A DNA stretch of 44,212 bases from an uncultured Anaerolineae bacterium (GTDB taxonomy: Bacteria; Chloroflexota; Anaerolineae; Aggregatilineales; UBA2796): assembly GCA_938005675.1 (NCBI GenBank), contig CALKXH010000037.1:1-44212 (forward strand), in the 5' to 3' direction. Positions 23,236 through 32,254 of the stretch are shown piece after piece. Position numbers and translations under genes: made by a program. The first letter of the stretch is position 1; the number at the start of each line of letters is the position of its first letter. The notes beneath the pieces were generated by a model. That model was not told the origin of the DNA and searched no databases. It saw only the letters and a list, made by a program, of their open reading frames with translations.

Positions 23236-24378
23236 ATGTTTAAGTTCGAACTACAGGCACAGAGCGGACGAGCGCGGGCGGGCATCTTCCACACCCCGCA
23301 CGGCGCGATTCCGACGCCTGTATTCGCGCCCGTCGGCACCCAAGCGACCGTCAAAGCCATGTCGCCGCGCGACCTCGCAGAACTGGGCGCGAGCTTGATC
23401 CTCGCCAACACCTATCACCTGTACCTGCGCCCCGGCGATGCCCTGATCGCCCGCCGCGGCGGCTTGCATCGCTTCATGGCGTGGCAGCGCCCGATCCTGA
23501 CCGACTCCGGCGGCTTCCAAGTCTTCAGTCTGGATGCCCTGCGGCGCATCGATGACGAGGGCGTCACCTTTCGCAGCCATCTGGATGGCTCGCTGCATCG
23601 CTTCACGCCTGAGAAATCCATCCAGATACAGCACAACCTCGGCGCCGACGTGATCATGTGCTTCGATGAATGCCCTAAGCCGCACAATCGGGAGGCGGTG
23701 CGCGCCGCCTGCGATCGCACGCACGCTTGGGCGCGGCGCTGCCTCGCCGAGCACCTCCGCAGCGGCGATCCCGACCGTCAGGCGCTCTTCGGCATCGTGC
23801 AGGGCGGCATCTTCCCCGATCTACGCGCCGAGTCCGTCCGCTTCCTGACCGATCTGGGCTTCGTCGGCTACGCCGTCGGCGGCTTGGCGGTCGGCGAGAG
23901 CAAAGCCGAGATGTTGGCGACCCTCGACTACACCCTCCCGCTGCTGCCCGCCGACCGCCCGCGCTACTTGATGGGCGTGGGCAGCCCGGAAGACCTCGTC
24001 AACGGGGTGGCGCGCGGCGTGGACATCTTCGATTGCGTGCTGCCGACGCGCATGGCGCGGCACGGCGCAGCGCTGACTCGGCGCGGGCGGCTGAACCTGC
24101 GCAACCTCGAACACGCTGAGGACGACGCGCCGCTGGAGGCGGGCTGCGCCTGCTACACCTGCGCGCACTTCTCACGCGCCTACCTACGGCATTTGGTCAA
24201 GAGCGACGAGCTGCTCGGACACCACTTGCTGACCCTACACAACCTCCACTTGCTCCTCACTCTGATGCGAGAGATGCGTGCCGCTATCTTCGAAGGCACG
24301 TTTGAAGCCTATGCAACGCAGTTCTTAGCGGCGTACCGTCCGACCCATAAGGAGGCATCGGCGCCACCGAGTCTGTGA
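23236..24378 (+). CDS. tgt: tRNA-guanine(34) transglycosylase
   Basis: Tgt exchanges guanine 34 in the anticodon of GUN tRNAs for a 7-deazaguanine precursor (preQ1) on the way to queuosine. The 380-residue protein shows the TIM-barrel motifs: D90 in TDSGGFQVF, the binding region FDECPKPHN, FGIVQGGIFPDLR, the catalytic nucleophile D266 in GVDIFDCVLPTRMARHG, and the zinc site CACYTCAHFSRAYLRHL with a later LHN histidine. The length is normal for bacterial Tgt. I start at ATG 23236 (MFKFELQ), since 23170 would add a non-homologous stretch covering the promoter. No other queuosine gene is nearby. Confidence 0.96.
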   Translation: MFKFELQAQSGRARAGIFHTPHGAIPTPVFAPVGTQATVKAMSPRDLAELGASLILANTYHLYLRPGDALIARRGGLHRFMAWQRPILTDSGGFQVFSLDALRRIDDEGVTFRSHLDGSLHRFTPEKSIQIQHNLGADVIMCFDECPKPHNREAVRAACDRTHAWARRCLAEHLRSGDPDRQALFGIVQGGIFPDLRAESVRFLTDLGFVGYAVGGLAVGESKAEMLATLDYTLPLLPADRPRYLMGVGSPEDLVNGVARGVDIFDCVLPTRMARHGAALTRRGRLNLRNLEHAEDDAPLEAGCACYTCAHFSRAYLRHLVKSDELLGHHLLTLHNLHLLLTLMREMRAAIFEGTFEAYATQFLAAYRPTHKEASAPPSL

Positions 24379-24391
24379 GGCGCGCGCATCT

Positions 24392-24452
24392 CTTGAGGCG
24401 GATCGGGCGATCCGCCCTGCGCTAGGGCTGCCTCAAGCCGACGGCTTGAGGC
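24392..24452. repeat. Paired palindromes between tgt and the lipoprotein gene
   Basis: Two perfect hairpins stand in tandem: 24397-24405 with 24408-24416, and 24430-24440 with 24442-24452. CTTGAGGCG occurs at 24392 and 24445, so the left copy can also pair with 24430-24437, giving mutually exclusive folds. No T run follows. They may end tgt transcription or shape the leader of the next gene. Confidence 0.5.
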
Positions 24453-24499
24453 GAGCTTGAAAGCGCTGTGCCTACTCGGAGAGGATTGAGGGGCTTGAC

Positions 24500-25390
24500 T
24501 TGACATTCGATCAGCCGCACAGCCAGATGAAGAGCATGAGCGCCTTCCTGACCGTCTCTTGGCGCTCCGCCCGACGGACTCTGGTGGCGCTCTCGCTGGC
24601 GTTGGCAGGTTGCCGCGCCACTTTGCCCGCCGCCAGCCCAACGCCGGAGGTGGTCTCGCTGCGCCTGCTGGTCGATGGCGCTAGCGCGCCCCTGCTGCGC
24701 GATCTCGCCCGCAGTTTCCCCGTCGGCAACGCCATCGTGGTCTGGGATATCGTGCCGCTGGAGCCGCGCCGCGCCCTCGTCGAGCTGGCGCGTGGCGAGA
24801 GTCCCTTCGCCGTGCTGAGCTACCTGCCCGATCCGCGCCTTGTGGCGGAGGACGGCGGACTGTGGGCGACGCCGTTGGCGCAGCTGGGCATCGCCCTGAT
24901 CGTGCATCCCACCAACACGCTCAGCAACCTGACCGCCGCGCAGGCGCGCGCCCTGCTGCGCGGGCAGGTGCGCAACTGGGCAGAGCTGGGCGGCGCGGAT
25001 CGTCCGGTGCAGGTCGTGGCGCGCCCCGCCGAGAGCAGCGAGAGCGCCATCTTACAGGCGCTGCTGCTGGGCGATCAGCCCATCGCGCGGACGGCGCGCC
25101 TCGCGCCGACCAGCCAGAGCGTCCTCGACCTAGTGCGCGCCGATCCCAACAGCATCGGCTACGTCTCGACGGGCTACGTGGGCGAGGGCGTGCGCCTCCT
25201 CGCCTTGGAGGGCATCCTGCCCACAGCCGAGGCGCTCACGGCGGGGACTTACGCCCTGCGCGCCCCGATCTTGGCAGTCGGCAACGCCGAGCCCGCCGAC
25301 GATCTCTACCGCGCCTTCTTCGCGTGGATTCAAAGCCCTGAAGGGCAGCGCCTAGTGCGGCGCGCCTACGGCGCCTTGCCGACTCAATAG
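24500..25390 (+). CDS. PstS-like substrate-binding lipoprotein
   Basis: The protein of 296 residues has a lipoprotein signal ending LALAGC (C38) and a two-lobe binding-protein fold of the phosphate/PBP-like type. It shows FAVLSYLP, LGIALIVHPTNTLSNLT, the ARALLRGQVRNWAELGG segment seen after the hinge in PstS-like proteins, SESAILQALLL, and ADPNSIGYVSTGYV. It lacks the amino-acid-binding pattern expected for the neighbouring polar amino acid transporter, so its ligand is uncertain (phosphate, another oxyanion or a different solute). TTG 24500 is preferred because GAGGGG lies 6 bases before it; ATG 24527 also keeps the signal peptide but lacks a ribosome site. Confidence 0.8.
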   Translation: MTFDQPHSQMKSMSAFLTVSWRSARRTLVALSLALAGCRATLPAASPTPEVVSLRLLVDGASAPLLRDLARSFPVGNAIVVWDIVPLEPRRALVELARGESPFAVLSYLPDPRLVAEDGGLWATPLAQLGIALIVHPTNTLSNLTAAQARALLRGQVRNWAELGGADRPVQVVARPAESSESAILQALLLGDQPIARTARLAPTSQSVLDLVRADPNSIGYVSTGYVGEGVRLLALEGILPTAEALTAGTYALRAPILAVGNAEPADDLYRAFFAWIQSPEGQRLVRRAYGALPTQ

Positions 25391-25421
25391 CCTGCTCGCC
25401 CACGCGGCGCGCCAAATGCGC

Positions 25422-25427
25422 TATAAT
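25422..25427 (+). promoter_or_regulatory. -10 box before the amino acid ABC transporter
   Basis: A perfect TATAAT lies 38 bases before the permease start. No clear -35 is present at 16-18 bases, so support is limited to the -10 hexamer and its position in the intergenic gap. Confidence 0.4.
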
Positions 25428-25465
25428 GCAGCGAGTTTTTGTGCGGCACGCTTTGAAGATTGCTT

Positions 25466-27028
25466 ATGAACACATCTGCACACCGTGACCTTGCCGACGT
25501 CCCCGCGCTGGAGCGCCTCGCCATGCGCTTGGCGCGCCTGCCGTGGTGGGCGATCATCATCGTGGCGGGCTTGGCGATAGTCTTCTACTCGTTTTTCACC
25601 AGTCCGCTCTACCGCCGCGCCCTGATCTTCGTCACCGACGACCCGCGCCTGACCACCACGCGCTTCGCCAACGTGATCTACGACGTGCGGACGGATGAGG
25701 GCGGCATCCGCCGCGTGGAGGGCGTCTTCGTCGGGCAGCGCGGCGATATCCTCAACGTGGAGACCAGCCGCCAAGTCACCATTCGCGTCCCGCGCGCCGA
25801 TATCGCCGCGCTCAGCTGCGAGCCGCCCGCCTCCGAGGGCGACTGCCCCGTCGATGCGACCATCACGCTCTTGCGCGCCCAGATCAGCGGCTTCCTGATC
25901 TTCGAGGATATGGGGCGCTTCCGCATCGTGACCGACGACGGCGAGCGCCAAGAGGTGCGCAAGTTCGATGTGATCATCGATGCCGTGCAGCGCACGCCTG
26001 AGAACTGCCCGCCCAGCCCAGAGGCGCGTTGCCGCGTCGTGCTGCCGCTCAACCCCGAGCGCGAGGCGAACCAACTCAGCGGCACCGTCCTAGAGGCGAA
26101 CGCCGACGATTTCCTGATCGAATTGGCGCCCGAAGTGATCGTCCCCGTCCGCCAGAGCGACATCGTGGCTGTGGTGCGCTACACGCCGGCTGAGTGCGCC
26201 CTGAACAACCTCGTCGGCTGCGATTCAGGCATCTTCTTGACGCTGTTCGTGGCGGTGATCGCCTTCGCCCTCGCCGTGGTGATCGGTTTGGTCGCCGGCT
26301 TGATGCGCATCTCGGATAACCCGATCCTCTACAACGCCGCCACGGTCTACGTGGAGGTGCTGCGCGGCGTGCCGCTGTTGGTGACGTTGCTGTTCGTGAA
26401 TTTTGCGCTCTACGTCTGGCTGCGCGATGAATTCCCGAAGATCGCGCCGACTTTGCAGCTGATCATCGCGGCGCTGGCGCTGATCGTCGCCCTGAGTCAG
26501 GCGTGGAGCAAGCGCGCCTTGCTCAAGAGCGAGCCGTCGAGCTTCTGGCAGCCGATCGTCGCCGCCGCCATCATGGGGACGACGTTGGTCGCCGTGACCG
26601 GGCTGTTCGCCGCCAACAGCGACCTGCCGCCGCTCAGTCGCGGCATTTTGGGCTTGGCGATCTGCTACGGGGCGTACCTCGCCGAGCTGTTCCGCGCCGG
26701 CATCCAGAGCATCGGGCGCGGGCAGATGGAGGCGGCGCGCAGCTTGGGCATGAGCTACCTGCAAGCCATGCGCTACATCATCTTGCCGCAGGCGTTTCGG
26801 GTGGTTTTGCCGCCGCTGGGCAACGAGTTCATCGCCATGCTCAAGGATACGGCGCTGCTGACCGTGATCGCCTTGCCGGAGATGACTCAGCGCGCGCGCA
26901 TCTTCGCCGCCGATACCTTCCGCGTCTTCGAGCCGTACATCACCATCGGCGCGCTGTATCTGTGCATGACGCTGCTGCTCTCGGTCTTGGTGCGCGCCGC
27001 CGAACGCCGTCTGGCATTGCCACGCTGA
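25466..27028 (+). CDS. Polar amino acid ABC permease with extra N-terminal domain
   Basis: The C-terminal part of this 520-residue protein (from about 255) is a HisM/GlnP-type permease, with YVEVLRGVPLLVTLLFVNF, the EAA loop MEAARSLGMSYLQAMRYI and LKDTALLTVIALPEM. In front stands one membrane span (28-45) and an outside region (50-250) built from three units. Each unit has a G-containing strand pair and a D-I/V-I/A-A-V turn and ends in a cysteine pair (118/127, 181/189, 244/252). The first cysteines are exactly 63 residues apart. Typical family members are 220-300 residues without this region. The ATPase gene follows after 11 bases, but no matching binding protein of the amino-acid type is encoded in the window. 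ATG 25466 is preferred over an in-frame TTG two codons earlier. Confidence 0.88.
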   Translation: MNTSAHRDLADVPALERLAMRLARLPWWAIIIVAGLAIVFYSFFTSPLYRRALIFVTDDPRLTTTRFANVIYDVRTDEGGIRRVEGVFVGQRGDILNVETSRQVTIRVPRADIAALSCEPPASEGDCPVDATITLLRAQISGFLIFEDMGRFRIVTDDGERQEVRKFDVIIDAVQRTPENCPPSPEARCRVVLPLNPEREANQLSGTVLEANADDFLIELAPEVIVPVRQSDIVAVVRYTPAECALNNLVGCDSGIFLTLFVAVIAFALAVVIGLVAGLMRISDNPILYNAATVYVEVLRGVPLLVTLLFVNFALYVWLRDEFPKIAPTLQLIIAALALIVALSQAWSKRALLKSEPSSFWQPIVAAAIMGTTLVAVTGLFAANSDLPPLSRGILGLAICYGAYLAELFRAGIQSIGRGQMEAARSLGMSYLQAMRYIILPQAFRVVLPPLGNEFIAMLKDTALLTVIALPEMTQRARIFAADTFRVFEPYITIGALYLCMTLLLSVLVRAAERRLALPR

Positions 27029-27039
27029 GGGAGGTCACA

Positions 27040-27792
27040 ATGGCTGAAACGCCCATCATCTTGGTTCAGAACGTCAGCAAGCACTTTCGGACGCCGCGCG
27101 GGGTCGTCCACGCCTTGCGCAACGTCAGCTTGGAGGTCTACCCGCGCGAGGTGATCACCATCATCGGTCCGAGCGGATCGGGCAAGTCGACCTTGCTGCG
27201 CTGCATCAACCGCCTTGAGACCTTCGATAGCGGCGCGATCATCGTCGATGGCATCGCGCTGGATACGGCAGCCAACATCAACCGCGTGCGGGCTGAGGTC
27301 GGCATGGTCTTCCAGAGCTTCAACCTGTTCCCCAACTACACGGCGCTGGAGAACATCTGCCTCGCCCAGCGGGTGGTGCGCAAGCGCAGCCGCAAAGAGG
27401 CAATCGAGATCGCCCGCGCGCTGTTGGCGAAGGTCGGCATCCCGGAGAAGGCGGACGCCTATCCGGGGCAGCTGAGCGGCGGGCAACAGCAGCGCGTGGC
27501 GATTGCCCGCGCCCTCGCCATGCAGCCCAAGATCATGCTCTTTGACGAGCCGACCAGCGCCCTAGACCCTGAGATGATCAAAGAGGTGCTGGACGTGATG
27601 CTGCAGCTTGCCGCCGAGGGCATGACCATGTTGGTGGTCAGCCATGAGATGGGCTTCGCGCGCGCCGCCGCCAGCCGCGCCATCTTCATGGATCAGGGCG
27701 AGATCGTCGAGCAGGGCGATCCGCAGACGCTCTTCACCGCGCCGCAGAGCGAGCGCATGAAGATTTTCCTGAGCAAGATCATCAAGCACTGA
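27040..27792 (+). CDS. Polar amino acid ABC transporter ATP-binding protein
   Basis: The 250-residue ATPase powers the neighbouring permease from the cytoplasmic side. It has Walker A GPSGSGKST, the Q-loop MVFQSFNLFPNYTALEN typical of the GlnQ/HisP group, signature LSGGQQQRVAIARAL, Walker B IMLFDEPTSALDPE and the H-switch VVSHEMGFARAA. The family's usual length is 240-255. The ATG at 27040 follows GGGAGG by about 6 bases; longer in-frame extension upstream would run through the permease gene and is not credible. The stop codon lies in a palindrome shared with the convergent histidine kinase gene. Confidence 0.95.
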   Translation: MAETPIILVQNVSKHFRTPRGVVHALRNVSLEVYPREVITIIGPSGSGKSTLLRCINRLETFDSGAIIVDGIALDTAANINRVRAEVGMVFQSFNLFPNYTALENICLAQRVVRKRSRKEAIEIARALLAKVGIPEKADAYPGQLSGGQQQRVAIARALAMQPKIMLFDEPTSALDPEMIKEVLDVMLQLAAEGMTMLVVSHEMGFARAAASRAIFMDQGEIVEQGDPQTLFTAPQSERMKIFLSKIIKH

Positions 27793-27802
27793 GCGCGCTC
27801 AG
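27789..27802. repeat. Palindrome containing both convergent stop codons
   Basis: CTGAGCGCGCTCAG is a perfect 14-bp palindrome. Its two TGA triplets are the stop codons of the ABC ATPase (plus) and the histidine kinase (minus), which end 6 bases apart. It may help end transcription from both sides, although it lacks a T run. Confidence 0.5.
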
Positions 27803-29274
27803 GCTTTGCGGTTGGAGATGCGCACAATCGGGATGCGCGGGTGCGTGTCGCGCATGGATTCAGGCTTGACTTTGGCGTCCATGCGCGGCAGCTGCACGGT
27901 GAAAGTCGATCCCTTGCCGACCTCGCTCTCCACCTCGATGCGCCCGTGATGCGCCTCGACGATCCACTTGGCGATGGACAATCCCAGCCCGACGCCGCCA
28001 ATGCTACGGTCGCGGGCTTTATCGACGCGGTAGAAGCGCTCGAAGATGTAGGGCAAGTCTTCCTTCGGGATGCCGATACCGGTATCGGTGACGCGCATGA
28101 AGGCGTAGCCGCCCTCCACGTCCAAGCTCAGGATGACCTCGCCGCCTTCGGGCGTGTACTTGATGGCGTTGGTCACCAAGTTCAGCAAGACCTGCTTGAG
28201 CCGATCCGCATCGCCCTTGACGCGGGCGGGCTCAGGTATCAGCAGGCGCACCTTGACGCTCCTGCTCAGCAGCTTGGCTTGTTCGTAGACCTCGACCATG
28301 AGCGTATCGAGGTCGACTTCGCGCTCTTCGAGCGGCAAGTGTCCGCTATCCGCCTGCGCCAAGAGCAGCAGATCGCCCACCAGACGGATCATGCGCTTCA
28401 GCTCGCTCTCCATCGCCTCCAGCGAGGCGGCATCCGCTCCGTGGCGCTTCATCAATTGGAGGTTGCCTTGCAAAGTGGTCAGCGGCGTGCGCAGCTCATG
28501 CGAGACGTCCGCCACGAAGCGCCGTTGCGTCTTGAAGAGCCGCTCAAGGCGATCCAACGTGGTGTTGAAGGTGGCGGTCAGCTCTCCGAGCTCGTCCATC
28601 GGACCCTTGTGCGGGATGCGCTTGCTGAGGTCATCGGCGGCGGTGATCTGCCGAGCGGTCAGGTTGATCGTCTCGATGGGCTGCAGGAACTGGCGCGCCA
28701 TCACGAAGCCGATCAGCGCCGAGAGCAGCACCGCCGCCCCGCCCACGGCGATCATCAGCTGCAAGAGCTGATCGGCTGCCGCGTCTAGGGTGGCGAGTGG
28801 CGAGAGAATCTGCACGCTGGCGAGGTAGTGCCCATCCTGCCCGTAGATCGGCGCAGTCAGGACGAGGGCGTGCGCGCCCTCGTCGGCGAGGTGGACGTCG
28901 CGCAAGACCTCGACGCGGCTGCTGTGGTGGTCGGGATCGAAGGGCGCGCTGTAATCGATGTTATCGGTGCTGAAGAGCAGCTTGCCCTCGCTATCCCAGA
29001 CTTGTACGGCGAAGGCGAAGTAGGGCAGGCGCGCCAACTGCTTGCGGACGGTTGGCTGCAAGGCGTTCTCGGCGAGGGCGTTGGCGCGCAGGATGGCAGC
29101 CACTTCTTCGGCGACGGCGCGCATACTGCCCTCCAGCTGGCTGTGCCAAGCCCAGTGCAGCAGCGTGAACATCGCAAAGCCGAAGATCACGATCAGGACT
29201 GCCAGCAAGGCAGAGTAAGCGAGGGTCAGGCGGGCGCGAATGGTCATCAGGAAAGCGGCGCAGGCTCGCAACAT
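27799..29274 (-). CDS. Membrane sensor histidine kinase (OmpR-type partner)
   Basis: The 491-residue kinase has a first span (about 14-38), an extracytoplasmic sensor region (about 40-165), a second span (about 168-192), a HAMP linker (RQFLQPIETINLTARQI to FNTTLDRLERL), HisKA with H259 in DVSHELRTPL, and an HATPase_c with NLVTNAIKYTPEG, DTGIGIPKED and GVGLGLSIAKWIVEAH. It should phosphorylate the response regulator encoded 67 bp upstream. The start is ATG 29274 with AGGGAG 7 bases before it. The signal is unknown; the operon begins with a secreted propeller protein that could take part in sensing. Confidence 0.94.
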   Translation of the reverse strand: MLRACAAFLMTIRARLTLAYSALLAVLIVIFGFAMFTLLHWAWHSQLEGSMRAVAEEVAAILRANALAENALQPTVRKQLARLPYFAFAVQVWDSEGKLLFSTDNIDYSAPFDPDHHSSRVEVLRDVHLADEGAHALVLTAPIYGQDGHYLASVQILSPLATLDAAADQLLQLMIAVGGAAVLLSALIGFVMARQFLQPIETINLTARQITAADDLSKRIPHKGPMDELGELTATFNTTLDRLERLFKTQRRFVADVSHELRTPLTTLQGNLQLMKRHGADAASLEAMESELKRMIRLVGDLLLLAQADSGHLPLEEREVDLDTLMVEVYEQAKLLSRSVKVRLLIPEPARVKGDADRLKQVLLNLVTNAIKYTPEGGEVILSLDVEGGYAFMRVTDTGIGIPKEDLPYIFERFYRVDKARDRSIGGVGLGLSIAKWIVEAHHGRIEVESEVGKGSTFTVQLPRMDAKVKPESMRDTHPRIPIVRISNRKA

Positions 29275-29341
29275 TGTGCATCTCCCTGAATCCTAATCGG
29301 TCGCTCGCCGCCTGACCATGAGAGCTACCTGAGCAAATGGG

Positions 29342-30019
29342 CTATTCTTCGCGCAGCACGTAGCCGACGCCGCGCACCGTGTGCAACAGACGCGGCTCGC
29401 CCGCCGCCTCAGTTTTTTGGCGCAGGTAGCGCACGTAGACCTCGATGATGTTGCTCTCGCCGCCGAAGTCGTAGTTCCAGACGCGGTCGAAGATCGTCTC
29501 GCGGGTCAGCACTTGGCGCGGATGGCGCATGAACAGCTCCAAGAGCTCGTATTCTTTGGCGGTCAGGTCGATAGGGCGTCCGTTGCGCACGGCGCGATGA
29601 GTGCCGGTATCCAGCTCAAGGTCGGCGAAGCGCAGAATTTCCGGCTTGGAGGTGACCGTCGAGCGCCTGAAGAGCGCCCGAATGCGCGCCATCAGCTCGT
29701 CGAACTCGAAGGGCTTGACGAGGTAATCGTCAGCGCCGGCGTCCAAGCCCGCCACCCGATCTGGGACGGCATCTTTGGCGGTCAGCATCAGGATCGGCAC
29801 GTTCGAGGCGTTGCGCAGCCGCTTGCAGACCTCAATGCCATCCATGCCGGGCAGCATCCAATCCAAGATGACCAGATCGGGCGGGTTATCCCGCGCAATC
29901 GCTAGACCGCTGCGCCCGTCGTGCGCCACATCGACGCGGAAGCCCTCGAAGATCAAGCCGCGCTCGATCACCTGCGCGATGCGGTGTTCATCCTCGATCA
30001 CTAAGATACGCTCTGCCAT
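29342..30019 (-). CDS. OmpR/PhoB-family response regulator
   Basis: This 225-residue regulator has an N-terminal receiver with the acidic pair E9-D10, acceptor D53 in [18 protein letters not shown] and [14 protein letters not shown]-terminal winged helix follows ([51 protein letters not shown] region) that binds DNA. It pairs with the kinase gene just downstream. I start at ATG 30019; a TTG at 30037 is in frame but would overlap the propeller gene. The ATG lies 5 bases after the propeller stop, so the three genes are cotranscribed. Confidence 0.95.
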   Translation of the reverse strand: MAERILVIEDEHRIAQVIERGLIFEGFRVDVAHDGRSGLAIARDNPPDLVILDWMLPGMDGIEVCKRLRNASNVPILMLTAKDAVPDRVAGLDAGADDYLVKPFEFDELMARIRALFRRSTVTSKPEILRFADLELDTGTHRAVRNGRPIDLTAKEYELLELFMRHPRQVLTRETIFDRVWNYDFGGESNIIEVYVRYLRQKTEAAGEPRLLHTVRGVGYVLREE

Positions 30020-30024
30020 CTCTC

Positions 30025-32103
30025 TCACCTTATCCAACGAACTTGATCGGCGACGCGAAGGTTTTGCAGTGCCACAATGCGCCCGTTGGTCGTGTCTAAA
30101 ATGACTAGTTGATCTATTTTACCACGCCTGCCGCGCGCCTGCCCGACCGCAAAGCGCGCCGAGGGCGAGAAATGCGCCCTCGGCAACGCAAAGGGCGGAC
30201 TCTCGACGCGCACTGTCTCTGGATCGCCCGTCGTGCTGCAGCGCTGCAGCGCTGCCGCCACCGACCAGCCCACTTGCCGCCAAAAGACGACCGTCTGCTC
30301 GGCGGGGCGCGCCGCGCCGCCCAACGGCTGGGCGCTCACAATCGGATACGCTGAACGCGCCAACACAGTTTCGCTCTGCCCGTCGTAGGCGCTCAGCAGC
30401 CACTGAGCGCCCTCCCGCCTGACCGTGAAGAGCGCGTTGCTGCCCCAGACTGCCAGCTCAGCGCGGAAATTCAGCAGGCGCCAACCGCCTTCGGCGACGG
30501 GCGCGAGAGCGAACTCGCGGCTGCCGTCGCTGAGCGTCGCGCGCAAGAGCAGCGAGCGCCCGTCGGCGCTGAAGCTGACCTGATCGTACGTCCGCTCCGA
30601 CGTGCTGGCGGCGATGGTCAGCGGCTGCGGCAAGCTCGACTCTTCGGCGAGCGCCTCGACGACGTAAGCGCCGTCGGTATCCACGAAGGCGATCAGCCGC
30701 CCATCAGGGCTCCAATCCACGCTGGCGAGGGTGGCGCTGCGCAGCTGCGCCACCGCGCGCGATTCGGGCACGTCGGGCAGGCGTGGCGGGGCGGGCGTGG
30801 GCGTCCCGCGCCGAGTCGGGGTGGGCGTGGCGAGGGCGGCGCGCTCGGCGGCGTTCAGGGCGGGCAGGATCGCCACGAACTGCCCGCTCACGACCGCCAT
30901 CTGCCGCCGATCTGGGCTGAGGGCGAAGGCGCGGGCGCCCTCAGGCAGCCGCCAGAGCCGCTCAGCCGCCCGCTCGCCATCGCCCGGCAGCCGCCAGACC
31001 TGCGCCGCGCCCGCTTCTTCGGTCGGATGGGCGTCGGAGTCATCCGCGCCCTCGAAGGCGAGGAAGTACAAGTCGGCATCGAGGGCGAGGTTCGCCACGC
31101 GCTGATAGGTCGGCATTGCCCACGCCAACGCGTGAACGCGCTGCAGCGGCAAGGCATCCTCGGCGCCGGATTCAGGGATGATCAGGATCGGCGTGCCGCT
31201 GGTGATGTAGACGAGTCGGCTGCCCTCGCCGAGCCACGTCATGGCGCTATCGACGCGCCGCTCGCCGAAAGGCGTGGCTGTGCCATCGCCATCGATGCGC
31301 ACGAGGATGCTCTCCGAGAGCGCCCCGACGCGCTGCATGGCGCGCAGCGTCCCGTCGTAAGCGCTGCTCAGGCGCGTGAAGACGCCCTCAGAGGTGCGCC
31401 ACGCCTCCGCGAGGAAAGTCCGCTCCGCCGTCTCGATCACGTTCAGGCGCAGCAAGCCGCCGTCGGTCGGGGCGAGGATCAGGCTGTTATCGTCCAGCCA
31501 CGCCGCGTCGCTCGGCTCGTCAAAGCCTCCGACGCGCCGCAGGTCGCTGCGTATGCCCGCCTCGCTCGCCAACGTGAAGACCGTCCAGCCGCCCAAGTGA
31601 TCCTGCGCCGCCAAGCGCCCGCCAAAGGGCGAGAAGCGCAAGTTGACGTATTGGCGGGCTGCATCGGAGCGGTATAGCGGCGCGCCGTCGGGCGTCGGGA
31701 GCGCCACCTGCAAGCCGTCGGCGGTCAGGTAGGCGAGGGCGACGCCATCGGGCGCCCAGGCGAGGCTATGCGCCTCGCGCGGCAAGAGGGCGGGCAGGAA
31801 GGCGCGCTCGGCGATCAGGATCGGGCGCGGATCGTCGAGCGCCGCGATCAGCACGCGCCCGTCCTCCGTGCGGTAGAGGACGGCGTCTGCGGCGGGCGAG
31901 AGGGCGAACGCCACGACGCGATCCGCGCTGGGCGTGATGAAGCGCGGGGCAGCCGTGCGCACCTCATAGCAGACCACGCGCGCGGCGCTCAGGGCGCATA
32001 GGGGCGCGGGCAGGGCGTGGCGCTCAGGCGTTTGGGCGGCGGCGGGCGCGCCGAGCGCCGCGCTCAGGACGATCAAACAGGCGAGCAGCGGGCGAGGGAT
32101 CAT
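30025..32103 (-). CDS. Secreted beta-propeller protein upstream of a two-component system
   Basis: This 692-residue protein has a signal peptide (residues 1-23, ending APAAAQ). It is a series of TolB/WD40-like blades: repeated patterns of F/W-S-P-x-G-x-x-L/I-A followed by aromatic strands, for example [46 protein letters not shown] and [16 protein letters not shown] Thr/Pro linker ([15 protein letters not shown]) near residue 425 divides two propellers. No enzyme motif is evident. Position as first large gene in an operon with a response regulator and kinase suggests a link to cell-envelope sensing, but this is inference. Its ATG overlaps the stop of a possible 28-codon leader frame. Confidence 0.8.
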   Translation of the reverse strand: MIPRPLLACLIVLSAALGAPAAAQTPERHALPAPLCALSAARVVCYEVRTAAPRFITPSADRVVAFALSPAADAVLYRTEDGRVLIAALDDPRPILIAERAFLPALLPREAHSLAWAPDGVALAYLTADGLQVALPTPDGAPLYRSDAARQYVNLRFSPFGGRLAAQDHLGGWTVFTLASEAGIRSDLRRVGGFDEPSDAAWLDDNSLILAPTDGGLLRLNVIETAERTFLAEAWRTSEGVFTRLSSAYDGTLRAMQRVGALSESILVRIDGDGTATPFGERRVDSAMTWLGEGSRLVYITSGTPILIIPESGAEDALPLQRVHALAWAMPTYQRVANLALDADLYFLAFEGADDSDAHPTEEAGAAQVWRLPGDGERAAERLWRLPEGARAFALSPDRRQMAVVSGQFVAILPALNAAERAALATPTPTRRGTPTPAPPRLPDVPESRAVAQLRSATLASVDWSPDGRLIAFVDTDGAYVVEALAEESSLPQPLTIAASTSERTYDQVSFSADGRSLLLRATLSDGSREFALAPVAEGGWRLLNFRAELAVWGSNALFTVRREGAQWLLSAYDGQSETVLARSAYPIVSAQPLGGAARPAEQTVVFWRQVGWSVAAALQRCSTTGDPETVRVESPPFALPRAHFSPSARFAVGQARGRRGKIDQLVILDTTNGRIVALQNLRVADQVRWIR

Positions 32104-32189
32104 CAGTTGGGGCGCTCTGCTCCGTCGCTTGAGCAGGTTCGGCTGACTGCTACAGAGATCGCTTCGTGCGGCTTGGCTTGCTCGCTCAT
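32103..32189 (-). CDS. Possible 28-residue coupled leader peptide
   Basis: A short frame starts at ATG 32187-32189, nine bases after AAGGAG, and ends in TGA (32103-32105) whose final A is the first base of the propeller ATG (TGATG). The peptide begins MSEQAKPHEAISVAVSRTC and is hydrophilic without a membrane segment. No regulatory residue run is present. The arrangement suggests translational coupling, since the propeller gene has no ribosome site of its own. It may equally be a chance frame; homologues would decide. Confidence 0.4.
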   Translation of the reverse strand: MSEQAKPHEAISVAVSRTCSSDGAERPN

Positions 32190-32226
32190 GCGCTCGCGCT
32201 CCTTCGCGCTCTCAACGGATGAGCGC

Positions 32227-32235
32227 ATTTTACCA
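32227..32235 (-). promoter_or_regulatory. Extended -10 promoter of the propeller/two-component operon
   Basis: On the minus strand TGGTAAAAT (hexamer 32227-32232) forms an extended -10. It lies about 38 bases before the small leader frame and back to back with the promoter of the ATPase gene. Confidence 0.45.
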
Positions 32236-32254
32236 CAGGCGGTTACGCTTGCGG

